From: Lycium barbarum
Lineage: Eukaryota; Streptophyta; Magnoliopsida; Solanales; Solanaceae
Assembly: GCF_019175385.1 (NCBI RefSeq)
Contig: NC_083337.1
Span: 21,313,885-21,377,884 of the forward strand
Direction of reading: 5' to 3'
Length of the DNA: 64,000 bases
Position 1 is the stretch's first letter, and every line of letters starts with the position of its first letter. The notes under the pieces are model-generated. The model worked only from the letters and a program-made list of their open reading frames with translations. It did not search any database and was not told the origin of the DNA. Positions 24,932 to 36,736 of the stretch are shown piece by piece. The position numbers were made by a program, and so were the translations under genes.

Positions 24932-27794
24932 TTTTACACCCCGTACTTCGAGATGAACGTTCGCTAAGTTTAAGTACAAGTACGTGGAATTTTGATCAAG
25001 ATGGGCCGTCTTTCGGGTTTAAGGAATGATATAATTATTAGGTATACTTATGGATAAAGTTATATATGAGGAGTACCGGGAAGTCTCAAGACAAAATAAA
25101 GTTGAAGAAATAAGCTATTGAGACCTTGAATTTTATGGAAAATATGAGGGGCAATATTGGCACAACATTGAGAAAGAATATCTTTTAGTATATGAGAAGT
25201 TTTGAAGCAAAGTAAAGCCTAAAATGAATTTCGTCATTCTAGTTTCTAATGCAAAAAACCGGTCGTCGATACGACATTGGAGTAGAAAATTATGGATGTT
25301 ACAAGTTAGGCTGACAGAGCAGAAACGCGTGCTACAATAACCGATATACTACAGTAGCTGCGCTGCTACAGTGCCAACTGACTTTGGGACCTTATAAAAG
25401 GGGTTCTACCCCTCATTATTCATCCAAAAAAAAAAAACCTCTCAAATTATCCAAAACTCTCTAGAAAATTCTCCTAACCTTTCCTCCACAAAATTGTAAC
25501 GCGAATTAAGTATAATCTCCGGATTTAAGTTCGGATAGCGCGTAGTTTCAATTATACTGTCGTATTATGGTTAATCTTGGTTGGAATTCAAGGCAAATAT
25601 TGGAGATATCTCGGTTCTAGCGATAATAAGGTATGGATCTCTCTTTATTGATATGGATATAAGTTTATTTATGGAAGTAAAGTTGTTGAATAATTGTATA
25701 GTGGATTTGTTGGTGGAAAATTGGACAAATGTCGTGTGGGATATTTTATGGAATATATTGGTATTGATAATATTGTTGTTAATGTTGGTATTGTTGTTAT
25801 TGTTGTTGGTTATTGGATTATGATTTCGGGCTAGACATATAAACAAGGGAGATGCTGCTCGAATTTCGGCAGATTCTAAAAGGGGTCTCATTTAAATGCT
25901 TAAGACAAGCGTGTGGCAATGAGTCTAATGCTAGTATGAATGATTTATATGTAAACATACGAGCTTGAGAGAATAAACGTTGGGTGACTAAGAAGACCGA
26001 AAGGTATGTAAGGCTAAACCCTTTCTTTCTAAAGGCATGATTCCTTGTTATAAACCTTTGTACTATATCTGTAATATCGTTGCTTCCACAAATGCTAGAA
26101 GCCTATGAATCTCCTGATCCTCATGATATTATTGAGCTTATTCACAACCTTTGAAATTATTCATTGTGATTGATCTCACCTTGTGATACTTGTTCCTTCA
26201 TGGTGAGATATAGCGATGACGATATTTCCATAGTAATAACAATCCAACGAGTTTAGGAATGTGTCTTAAGGAATGTTTTGTGGGACATGAATAGAGTGCT
26301 AGCGAAGGATCCCTAATGAGGTATTTGATACTAGAAGAGAGACTTATGATGTATCTCAGGATTTGGCTAATGTTTAGTTAAGCAGGAAGAAGTCCTAAGG
26401 GCCTAGAAATATGCTTATGAGTTTTATAAGACAATATAAGCGTTGACGGATAATTGATGGTCACGAGAAGAGCTTAGAAGTGAATAGATAAGGAATGAGT
26501 ACTAGAATTATATAAAGGGATTCAATATGAGAGGTTGGATCAGGCTGCACCTTTCGCAGCACATGTATCTATATGTTGTGACCCAGAGATGTGTTATAAG
26601 TCTTATCTGATTATGTGGACATTAGCGAATAAATGGCGGCCATGAGAAGTGCATAGAGGTTACTCATAGAGGTTTGATCATGATGTTGATTATATTTACT
26701 GCTCATCTACGACCAGTTGGGCAGATATGTATTTTACCACCATGCTACGGCTAGTTGGGTAGTTATAACTACTGTACTATGGCCGGTTTGGAAGATATAC
26801 ATATTTACCACTGGATTGCAGTCAGTCGGGTAGTCACCACCGAGCTACGGCCGGTTGGGCAGTTACCGCGGATCAGTCGGGCAATTGCGCTCTACCGTCG
26901 GGCGATAATCAGACGGGAATTTATTACCACCGGGCTGCAGCCGGTCAGGCAGCTACCACTGATCAGTTGGGCAGTTAGTACAGGATGATTAGTAAGATAG
27001 AGACCCAACACTATCCCTAACAATAGTTAAGCATGCGAGAGTATAGAGAAACATGTATCATATATGGATCGGGTTGCACGCCGCAACACATGTTTGGATA
27101 ATGTTTGATGATAAGGTAACCAGGGCCATGGTAGGGTATACAAACCTAGTAAAGACTACAAGAAGATGAAAAGGTATGTATACATATGCTAGATTTCCAT
27201 CGGTAGTTCAGAAATGCGAGGTTGATTCTTATCCTTCTTCTAATTAACATATGTTTGTTTTGTTGCACTTTCTGCCTTACATACTCAGTACATTGCTCAT
27301 ATTGATGTCCCTTTGCTGAGGGCACTGCGTTTCATACCCGCAGGTCTTGAGATACAGCTTGACGGATCTTTCAGTAAGGATACCAGCTCAGCAGGCAGAG
27401 TCGTGGCACTCCACTTGTTTCAGAGTTGCCCTGTGAGTCAGCATGGCTGCATATGCATTTGCATGGGTATGGCGGGGCCCTATTTCGGCAACTTTATGTC
27501 ATGTACTCCTGTAGAGGCTTGTAGACATATATGCACGGTTAGATGTCTTATAATCATCTCGACCTATACTATGTTGTATTATTATTATGGATAGCCTTAC
27601 TGGCATATGCACTTGAGATTAGTTTGAAGACGTAAGTATGTTATCTTTTGGACTTTTTCCCCTATGGTTTATGGTACCTTGGTCTTATGTTGCCTTTCGA
27701 GATACAGAAAACGTGAGCACAATTTGGTTCGCTCGGTTCCCGTAGGGTGCCGAGTGCCAGTCACGCCTTACCAAGGTTGGGGTGTGACACCAGT
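24927..27794 (+). mobile_element. Solo LTR J inside F's leader
   Basis: The LTR runs 24932-27789 (2858 bp). Its start reads TTTTACACCCCGTACTTCG (TG mutated to TT) and its end GGGGTGTGACA. Flanks CTAGT (24927-24931) and CCAGT (27790-27794) match at four of five bases. It belongs to the same family as LTR I: shared AAACGCGTGCTACA segment, TATA box TTATAAAAG (25392-25400) and module order. A CCGGT/GGGCAG minisatellite lies at 26690-26980. The hairpin module is at 27286-27324. No internal region is present. Confidence 0.82.
25392..25400 (+). promoter_or_regulatory. TATA box of LTR J
   Basis: TTATAAAAG follows the dyad CTACAGTAG (25349-25357) and related GCTACA repeats, at the same place as in LTR I. 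Confidence 0.65.
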
Positions 27795-27801
27795 AACCTA
27801 A

Positions 27802-27813
27802 GCTCTGATACCA
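27802..27813 (-). other. Primer binding site of element F
   Basis: The minus strand reads TGGTATCAGAGC, complementary to initiator tRNA-Met, four bases from the LTR end at 27817. This fixes F's orientation as minus. Confidence 0.85.
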
Positions 27814-27816
27814 ACT

Positions 27817-29144
27817 TGTCACAACCCATTTTAGGATCGCGCAGGCACCTACCATTCCCGCCCCAGTAGGCGAACCCTTAACCCAAAACAAAATCATTTG
27901 CAAGTAAAGAACGAGGTTCATTAATCTCCAAATTATAACATAATCAAAATGCGAAAATCAAATATATATATATAGCGGAAATGTTTACAACAACTACTCA
28001 TTTCCCATGACCTGGTCAAGACTACTACAAAAGTGACTAAGATCGAAGACTAATTATAATAATGAATATGAAGACTCAACCTCCATCTATGAATGAGAAT
28101 GATGGAGGCCTTCAAGAAAGGCACCGTTCATCTTCCGGAAAACTCCAATCAATCAAATCCTGAAAAACTCTACACCCCAAAAGGGATGTAGCAAGAGTAA
28201 TATCAATATAACACTAGTACTGTAAGCATCATAGGCGGACAATGATTAGAATAGCACAATGGTGACAGAATTTACAAATAATCATGGTAGGCAAAACTAA
28301 GTCAACAGTACACATCACCTACCGCCCATTTCAAAAAGTATAAGGTTCTTATTACCATTAACTCATCCTTAGGGATTCATTTGCTTAACTATATTAACAC
28401 TAACCTTATAGCTCATATAACATACAATAGGCAATAATGCTCAATTATCACTAGTCAACAATCACTATAAAATTCATTCTTATTTTTAAGGAATGTTCTC
28501 TCATCGTTCTAGTATTCATTACTGAGTACAATCATTCCGAACCAATATATCACAACTGCATCACAACATATCACAGGAAACCAAACAGGTGCAATATAAT
28601 GCAAAAAATGTATGTATGCTGAATGCAATGCATATGCACCATACACATGTACTCCGACGATGGAAAATCACATCTCGGCAGCACAACCCATAAGGGACCC
28701 ACGAAGTCCATGTACCACTCACTCTAAAAAGTTACCTCAATTCATGAGCACTCTCTCGATCCCGGAAAGAAACCTCAAGCATCGTAAACTCATCCATACC
28801 AGGCAAGAAATCTTGAGCAACGTACACTTAGTTTGCTTCGATAAATGACCTCGAATCACGAACTCTCATCTTTCTTTTATCCTTTCCGGTCTAAACCTTG
28901 TAGGCTACACACTCTCACTTACAATCATCCGTACTAAAACCATGCAATATCAATGAATCATGAAAATGAGTATGAATACGATGCAATGTAATATCAGCAA
29001 CCAATTTGATCCCAAACAGTACCACCCAGGGCACACAAGTAATATCAATAATAAGGCTACACAATAAGCCAAAATGAAATCTGAATCTCATCTCAATACC
29101 GTTCAATAAAGTATCGCAATATCATAGTCATGATATATCACTAA
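27817..29144 (-). repeat. 5' LTR of element F (U3 part lost)
   Basis: The plus strand starts TGTCACAACCCATTTTAGG. It matches 1100-1730 of the left copy from about 28500 to GATATATCACTA. There it is cut by LTR G. The remaining about 0.9 kb, equivalent to 1731-2644, is not found downstream, so the right end was lost after or with the G insertion. Confidence 0.75.
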
Positions 29145-31205
29145 TGTTACACCTCGGAATTTCATGTTGTTGCACGATAAGTAGACTAATCCAGGGTAAG
29201 ACGTGTATGATGTCCCTACAAGTAAGAAGGGGCACCTAACGATGCTAATTAAGATTTCAAAGACATTCGAGGCAAGAGAAGAAAGTTCGTTGAAGAATGT
29301 AAAATATAAGTCGTGTTTTGGAAAGGGTTTGCAAAGTAGGGAGCAAATGTTGATATAATAATGTCTTGAGGAAAAGTTATAACGCTCCTTAGATTGCTAA
29401 TAAAGTGTTAAACAAGTGTTAGAAACGTTCCATAAGGATCAGAGGTCAAACAAATTGACAAGAGAATTTTTGGAAAAAGGGTGAGTTATACGACCAACTA
29501 TACGGTCCGTATAACTTTATACGGTTCGTATAGTGGTCCGTATAGCAGTCACAAAATGGACCAGTCTCTGATGGACTTATGCTGTCACTTATATAGACCG
29601 TATAAAATTATACGGACCGTATAAATGTTCGTATAAAATCATTACGGGTCAAATTTTTGCAAATATAAATGCAAGTCCCAAGTTCTTATTTTTCATTTCC
29701 CACTTCCTTCACACTTCTTGAGAGTTCTAGAATATTCTATACAATAAAAGGTGAGTTTTACATCAATTTCATGTTAGTAAGAGAATTTGGTTGTGGAGTA
29801 ACTTGAATGAAGGAAGGAAGAAGAATACAAATCTCAAACATGGATTTAATGATATTCTTGAATAGTAACTTGACTTGAGTCATAATTCTTGCTATGCCGT
29901 GAGTATACTCTTGTCGTAAATGACATTAGTGACGTTGAGGAAGTATTATATGAAAAGGGATATGATGTGTGCTGTAGCTATAATTATGGATGGTCTTGAG
30001 AGGGAGTCTTGAGAATTAAACAAAGCTTAATTTGAAGAAATCTATTGATTATGATATTTTGGGTGTTGTTGTCGATTTTTGGGAGTTGTTTAGTATTTGG
30101 AGAAGGTTGACGAAACAAAGGAAATGTTGCCCAATTTTTGTTAGCCCTTAGTTGCTTTAGTTTAGACTTGAAAATGTTTTAAATGAGCTAATTTAGTACG
30201 AATTCTCTTGATGTAGAGTCGTGAGCTTTGAAGGAGAACGTTTAGTCGCCAATAAGACGTAAAGGTATGTGAGGCTATTTCCTTTCTTTCAAAGGCATGA
30301 CTCTTACATTGTGATTTCTTCCCTATAATTTTCCATGACCTTCTTACATCCCAAAGTTGAAAGTCTAAGATTATTAAGAGTCTCTCATGAGCTTGAGACA
30401 AGATATGTTCTATGATAATGATGATGATGATGATCCTATTTTTTAGAGATTCTGAAGCTTATGAGATGATGCTATTATGAGTAAAAAATCTTATTTCATG
30501 AATTCATTGATGTTATTTCTTGTTGTTGTCGCACCTTATAATATTAGCTCCTTCAATCTTAGACATAGTGATGACAAACGTTCCATAATACAGTCAAAGG
30601 TCACCAACCTTACGTCACTCCGATAGGATTGTGGCTTTGATTGGGCTCACATGCATGCTTATTCTTATCTATGATTATACCGGGCCTAGTTGGCCGGGTG
30701 GACACCACTACGCTAGGCGTAAGTGGGCGGCTCATGGATGATGATAGTTTCGTCGGGCCTACTTGGTTGAGCAGTCACCACTAGTGGGCGGCGTGAGAAT
30801 ACTACCCCGGACGCGGGCTAGTAATGATATATGACTCAGATATGCTTACTTATGTATACATATGTTATGATGTGGTTTTAAAAGTAAAAGTTAGCATGCA
30901 TGGTATCCGCCTTATGAGGCAATAGTATGTGCAGGTTATCTATTTATCTCATGTCCCTTATGTCCTTATTATGTCATTATTCCTGTCTTACATACTCAGT
31001 ACATTATTCGTACTGATGTCCTTGTTTTTTGGACACTGCGTTCATTCCTGCAGGTAGACAGGGACACGGTCCATATCCCTAGGAGCATTATCAGCAGATG
31101 CATCGGAGCACTCTATTTCTCCAGAGTTATTTTTTATTGGTATATTCTATTGTACACATATTTGGGGCATGGCGGGGTCCTGTCCAGTCCCTATGCATTG
31201 ATGAT
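29145..31205 (+). repeat. LTR G (gypsy, 3' end truncated)
   Basis: It starts TGTTACACCTCGGAATTTC and follows B's LTR plan: dyads ATACGGTCCGTAT (29500-29512) and TTATACGGACCGTATAA (29608-29624), TATA-like AATATAAAT (29662-29670), GGTATGTGAGGCTA, CCGGGC minisatellite, hairpin module 30997-31035, and CTGCAGGT. Homology stops after GGCGGGGTCCTGTCC near 31190-31205, before the expected TGACA end. Confidence 0.75.
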
Positions 31206-31432
31206 TCTTCATGATGAGGCTGAGAGGGTAAGGAGGTTCATCAATGGATTGATTTGTTCACTTCGTTTGATTGCCACACAGATAGCTGCCACAGGTTCTT
31301 CTTTTCAGCAAATTGTAGATGCGGTTCGAGAGGCTGAGTTAGATCTGTTAGAACATGCTTGACTTATGGAGATGGGTGGAATGATTCCTGAGGTAGTCAG
31401 GCAAGTCTTGGTTGCTTGGTTAGAAACTTGAT
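31206..31432 (+). pseudogene. Gypsy gag fragment
   Basis: The plus-strand translation includes EAERVRRFINGL, IATQIAATGSSFQQIVDAVREAEL, resembling the part of gypsy gag that precedes the knuckles (compare DRVHRFVSGLGPHL in A). It stops at TGA after LLEHA, with the frame continuing weakly. It is directly fused to the truncated LTR G and belongs to a different gag lineage from A, B and C. Too short to place further. Confidence 0.5.
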
Positions 31433-32341
31433 TTTGGGGTTTTTGTGGGTTGACCGGGTCGAGATGACCTCCGTTTGGAATTCTGAAGGCACGAGTGAGT
31501 TCGTAGTATGTGTTTACTTTGGTATGCATATTTGTTTTGTATCTGGGAGGTCTCAAATGGATGCCAGGTTTTGAGTTGAACTTGGTAAAAAGCCAGACTT
31601 TTTCTAGTTTCAGGTGCCCCGCTTCTGCGGATATGTATTTGCCTATGCAGGCTCTCCTCTGCGGGACTTGTCCAATGGACATGAGGAGGTGAGGTATCAA
31701 GTATCTCCGCATATGCGAGTGACTCTTCGCGGAGGTGAGTCCGCATTTGCAAAAAAGGTGTCCGTGGATGCTAGAATAGCTGAACAGAAATCTTATATCT
31801 TTTGTAATTTCAAACCATTCACAAAATCTAAACCTTGAGAGTGTTGTGGGCGATTGGCAGAGCTTTTGGGTGATTTCTTCCTTGGGCAAGTTCCGCGTGC
31901 TACCTTTGTGATTTATTGATGATTTTTGAGAGGAATTCTTAGTAGTGTTCCTCTTTTAAGTTGAGGAAGATGGGTTATAAACCGTAAGTGTTTGTGTGAA
32001 CCCTTTTCAATTCCAATGAGTTTTTTAGGAAGTCTTCTTGATTTCTAAGCTTCTAATCATTGGGAAACTAGTTGCTAAGTTGAATCTCTCTTTAATTCTG
32101 GGGTTTTAATTATGGAAAATTAGAGGATTTATTTAAATTGGGTATTTCCAACTAATGATGCAATTGATGCTAAATGGGACTAGTTGTGTTGATAATTAGT
32201 GTTTGGGTTCCTTAAGCTTGGGGTTGACCTGTTCCAACTTGAAATTTTTTCTTTTGCCCTTGTGGGCCTACGGCTCCTTTTAAAGTGTTATTTTCTATTC
32301 TTATCATAGTATAGTAATATGGGTAATGTTAGACTCGATTT
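31433..32341 (+). repeat. Piece K: unclassified LTR-like U3/R segment
   Basis: No coding sequence supported. It has CG-rich dyads such as CTCCGCATATGCGAG at 31616-31752, followed by TATA-like CTTATATCTTTTG near 31792-31804, the same order as in the recognised LTRs. No terminal TG/CA or target duplication was identified, so its class is open. Confidence 0.35.
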
Positions 32342-32346
32342 CTAAT

Positions 32347-34287
32347 TGTCACGACCTAACTGGAGGGCATGACGGGCACCAGGAGCTAATTTACCGAGCA
32401 CCTCTTATCATACTCTTATAATCATATCTAGGTGAGCCACATGGCTAACTCATAATCACCCCAAAACCAAAAGACGCAAGTTCCATCGAACATAGGAACA
32501 TCTATATAAACATCATTAACTATGCCCGTATACACAACCCGACAAGGCTATCAAAATTGATATACAAAAATGTGAACCGATAAGGCTACGAGATATCCAG
32601 CTATGTACATCTGTCTACGAGCCTCTACGAAGAGTATGTTGTATCATAAAGACAAGACAGGACCCTGCCACGCCTATGTATGTACACAAAACAATAATAC
32701 CAACTACTACAGCTCCGGATCAAATAGAGCACTTCTACGCAATCTCTAATGAAGCAGCCTAATGGTCTGGTCTGTCTCCCTGTCTACTAGCAAGCATGAC
32801 CGTAGCGTCTACAAATAAAAAGACGTCAGTACAAACAATGTACTGAGTATGTAAAAGATTAATAGTAACATGATAAAAGCATGGAGAATGACGCAAGATA
32901 AATGAATCATTTATACCTCATAAGATGCTCATCAAGCCTACTTAACCTTTCTCTAAAGAAAATGTTTCATACATGTACACATAATGATACCGTACCCGGC
33001 CATATGGGCTCGGTGTGATGTGTACCCGGCCATAACAAGGCTCGGTGTTGTCCATACCCAACTGCAGTGGTGTGCGCGCAATAGATATTATACTCGGCCA
33101 TATTGGCTTAGTGTCACAGCATGGCTTTATATATACACATATAGGAATACATAAGTAAAAGCAGCATCATCATCATCATCACCACCATATCTTTCCTTAA
33201 AGGATCAACTATCGTAGGATGAGATCAATGATATCATGAGAGTATCAAGAACTATGAGCTTTAGCCCTTCTAGGAATAGTGTCATCATGGAAGACATTAT
33301 GAATATCATGTATAGGTCCACAACAATAGAATCATGCCTGAAAAAGGATAGGATTAGCCTTAACATACCTTTAAGGCTCCTTAGTTACTTAACATTCTCC
33401 TCCAAAGCCCGCAAATCTACATTCAAGAGAATTCATACTACGGTTAAGTCTTAAAAACACTCTTAAGTTCAAACTAGAGTAAAGCTAGCGAAAACGGGGC
33501 AGCATTTCCTTTATTTCATCCACTTCTAGCCAATTCCAAACAACTCCAAATCAACGATAACATTATCAACAATACCGTAATTAAGAGACTTCATTCAGGT
33601 TATGCCCCATTTAATCCCCCAAACTCCGTTTCATAATCAACCCATAACAATAATTTCAACACAACTCCACATATACTTTTATACAACACTTCCTCATCAT
33701 CATTATTACCACTCATAATAATATTGTATTCATAACATGCCAAAGATTATAACTCAAGTTAATTTGTTGCTCAAAATACCCTCAAATTCATATTTGAACT
33801 CTCTTTTAAATTTCCTCCTTCACCCAAATTTTATAACAATAAAACAACCTTAACAACATGCAATAGATGTAAAAACTTACCTTAATCACGCAAGAACAAG
33901 ACTTAGATCAAATTATTCCACTAGAGTGAAACCTCCAACTTCAACACCAAAGGAATTCTTGAACTCTACAAACCCTAGTGAGCTTTCTAGCACTTGAATC
34001 TCTTGATCTTCTTGGGTTTGTTATGGATTAGTACTTAAACTTAGAGATAGAGTATTGGAGAGCTTTAGGGTCTAAAATGGGGGAATAATGAATCCAAATG
34101 GGGAAAAATGAAATATAAAGCTCTACTTAAAATCCCGCCGACATACTTTGACAGCCACTTTGATGGACCATCAAACAATTTGCGGTCCGTCAAATAGCCC
34201 AACCAGCCAGACCTCTCTATGGCCATTTCACACTGGAGGATCCGCCATTTCTCTATGGCTATTTCACACTGGAGGATCCACCATTTG
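32347..34287 (-). repeat. LTR H (minus strand, U3 end truncated)
   Basis: The plus strand starts TGTCACGACCTAACTGGAGG, the LTR 3' terminus in this orientation. The hairpin module is at 32806-32845. A minisatellite with CCCGGCCATA and GGCTCGGTG lies at 32985-33115. TATA-like AGCTTTATATTTC is near 34109-34121 (minus). Dyad TTTGATGGACCATCAAA lies at 34159-34175. The expected U3 start ending in GTGTAACA is missing; the LTR abuts D's LTR near 34287. Confidence 0.75.
34215..34286. repeat. 36-bp tandem duplication at the H/D junction
   Basis: Units 34215-34250 and 34251-34286 begin CTCTATGGC and end CCATTT, differing at two positions. Confidence 0.9.
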
Positions 34288-34368
34288 AACCATATTTGAA
34301 TACTCATTCTTGCATACATTATATGTTTAAAAGGCATATTTGACAGGGGGTGAGGATGTGTCCTATCT

Positions 34369-34510
<142 letters not shown>

Positions 34511-35708
34511 ACGTTTTACAGGGGTGAGGATGTGGCCTAATTATGGGCTCGTGATCCTAGGTCAGTTCCGGGGCGAGTAGTACATAGACACCATAGGTTC
34601 CTTACAAGTCATGACTATTGGGCAAACAATACCATTAACATGTGTGTACAGGTTTGAGGTATTTGGCTATTGCATTGCACATCATTACATATTATCATAC
34701 ATTATCATACGACTCTTTATTTCTGATTTGGTATGGTTGGTTCGTATTATTATGGTGGCATGGATCTGATTATGGACTGGGTTAGAACGCTGGGTAATAA
34801 CGCTGCCTAGGTCAGAACTTGGGTTGTGATTATTGATTGAAATTATTGTGATCAGATAGACTTGTGGTTTAAAAGCCCCCTCTTAGGTTGTGATTCAGTT
34901 ATGGGATATATTCTGACCTTGGATTGAGTATTATGTGTCTATCTGCTTATCTTGTTGATTTAATGCTTGTATGCGTGAACTAATCTTAGTCGGCATATGA
35001 TGCTTACTCAGTACGTGTTGTTTGTACTGATGTTGCTATACTCTTCTTTTAAGTATAGAGTTTGTTACTAGTTCTAGTCTTGTCGTCGAGGGTGATCCGA
35101 GTCTGCGTGACAGAGATTCCAGGGTGGGCTTTTGGATTAGATCCGTAACCCGGAGACACTTCCTTGTAATTAACTGTCTTAGTATTGATTGTCGAACTGT
35201 TGTTGTGGTGAAGATCTGAATATTGACTTGGTAGAATTGTGGTTTAGTGACTCCACCTATGAGTTGAACTTTTGAGATTTTTCCTGACTACTATTTGTTG
35301 GAAATTTTGATTATTATGGTTATGTGTTGATTGCTTATCTGTCTACCTGTTCGTTTCTGTCTTTTATATATGTGAACTAATTATTTTCGGCCTATGATAC
35401 CTACCAGTACTAGTGTACTACTGATACTACTCTTACTGTAGTCTTTATTTGAGTGCAGAGTTTGTTACAGGATCCATGTATCAGCCTCGTAAGTGATCCC
35501 GAGGCCTAATCCAGGAGATTCTGCGGTGAGTGTTGCCAGATCGTGCCCGAAATCCCCTTCTTGCGTTATTTGTCTACTTTGGTTTCATAGACAGATTACA
35601 TTTATGTATTTTTTTTTAGACTTAGTATTCATTAGACTTGTTTATGATAGTGGCTCTTGTACCGTGTTTGAAACTAGATCTGTTGGGGTTATGTCTTGTT
35701 TTTCTGAA

Positions 35709-35710
<2 letters not shown>

Positions 35711-35779
<69 letters not shown>
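35711..35779. repeat. (TA)n microsatellite
   Basis: About 69 bp of pure TA in the 3' part of LTR D. Confidence 0.98.
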
Positions 35780-35781
<2 letters not shown>

Positions 35782-35908
35782 CGGGTGCTAATGTTTACCT
35801 TATTTTTCGTATGTTTTCTTTAAATAAAATAAGTTAGGGGAAGGGTTCGGCCACCAGGGGGGTTAACGTGAGTGCCTGCTCGTCCCACGAGTTGGGTCCC
35901 GACAAAGT

Positions 35909-35920
35909 TGGTATCAGAGC
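35909..35920 (+). other. Primer binding site of element D
   Basis: TGGTATCAGAGC, four bases after the LTR end (35904). This shows D is on the plus strand. Confidence 0.85.
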
Positions 35921-36736
35921 CTTAGGTTACCAGTCTTACAAGTACAAGAGCATGTCTGGTAGAGTATTGCGCATCGGTATGATGAGCTGTGTATTTATGT
36001 TCAAGAGTCTATAAGACATTTAGGAAACTTCCAATTCTTTCATTTCTTTCGTGCTACTTTAATCAACTCGGTATATGACTTTACTTCTATTCTCTCACAG
36101 ATGGTGAGGATGCATTCTTGAATTTGTAAATGAGTGGTCGATATGATGAGGCACGGTATGGTACGTGATGCGTGATCCAGGTTCAGGTTCCAGCTACGAT
36201 TAAATATTCCGTTGTGAGGTTGTGATTAATACTCATTTATTTTGTGATATTCTTGGGAAGTGAAGTGACAATACATAGGACCACATGGTATCCATGTTTT
36301 TAGCGATTGGTTGGTCCGAAGCCGCAGAAGTGAAATTATGACTTAAATAGATCGAGTTACTCGAGGTGTGATTGGTTGGGAAAGTTCAGCATCGTCAATG
36401 TTATTAGGATAGTTTGGTTGGTGCGAGTGTATTAAGGCAAGTCAACGATCCAGTAGTGGCTGAGTATAAACGTTAGTATATGGAAACAAGTGTAAGTTTG
36501 GAACGATCATCAGAGTTGACAAGAGATAGTGATCGTGTTAAGACGTGAAGAGAAGTCGAGGATAAGGAAAGGAAAAGAGATTTTGTGATAAGGCATGAGG
36601 AAGTAAGAATTCTTAGGTATAACGATAAAAGTACTTCTTTATTCAATGGGACGGGGGCGTAAGAAAGAGAATTTGAAATGATCAATCTTTGCCATATGAA
36701 GGGAACATTTGGTATATGACGTTCTCGTCAAGATAA
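35921..36736 (+). other. Leader and degenerate internal start of element D
   Basis: The leader matches F's leader (TTAGGTTACC, ACAAGTACAAGAGC, GACATTTAGGAAA). An ATG at 36102 (MVRMHS then stop), preceded by CTCTCACAG, sits where Tekay-type gag is expected to start. The rest has no open frame that I recognise. It is cut by element C at 36737. Confidence 0.5.

Larger units (their letters stand above)
963..29144 (-). mobile_element. Element F: non-autonomous LTR retrotransposon with antisense gene, heavily nested
   Basis: F is a composite element on the minus strand. The 3' LTR lies at about 968-2644 and the partial 5' LTR at 27817-29144, with the PBS at 27802-27813. After removing nested insertions (4609-23238 and 24932-27789 plus target duplications) the internal region is about 3.7 kb. 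The two LTR copies overlap in homology, for example 1100-1730 against 28500-29140. The 5' leader matches that of element D (TCAGAGC, TTAGGTTAC, ACAAGTACAAGA, GGACATTTAGGAAA motifs). No gag-pol is present. The only coding remnant runs antisense to the element. The family assignment (a gypsy derivative) is inferred from the leader, PBS and LTR ends. Confidence 0.7.

Noticed and set aside
31305..31889. 194-codon minus-strand frame
   Set aside because: It spans the gag fragment and piece K in antisense, crosses the junction of unrelated elements, and has no recognisable domain.
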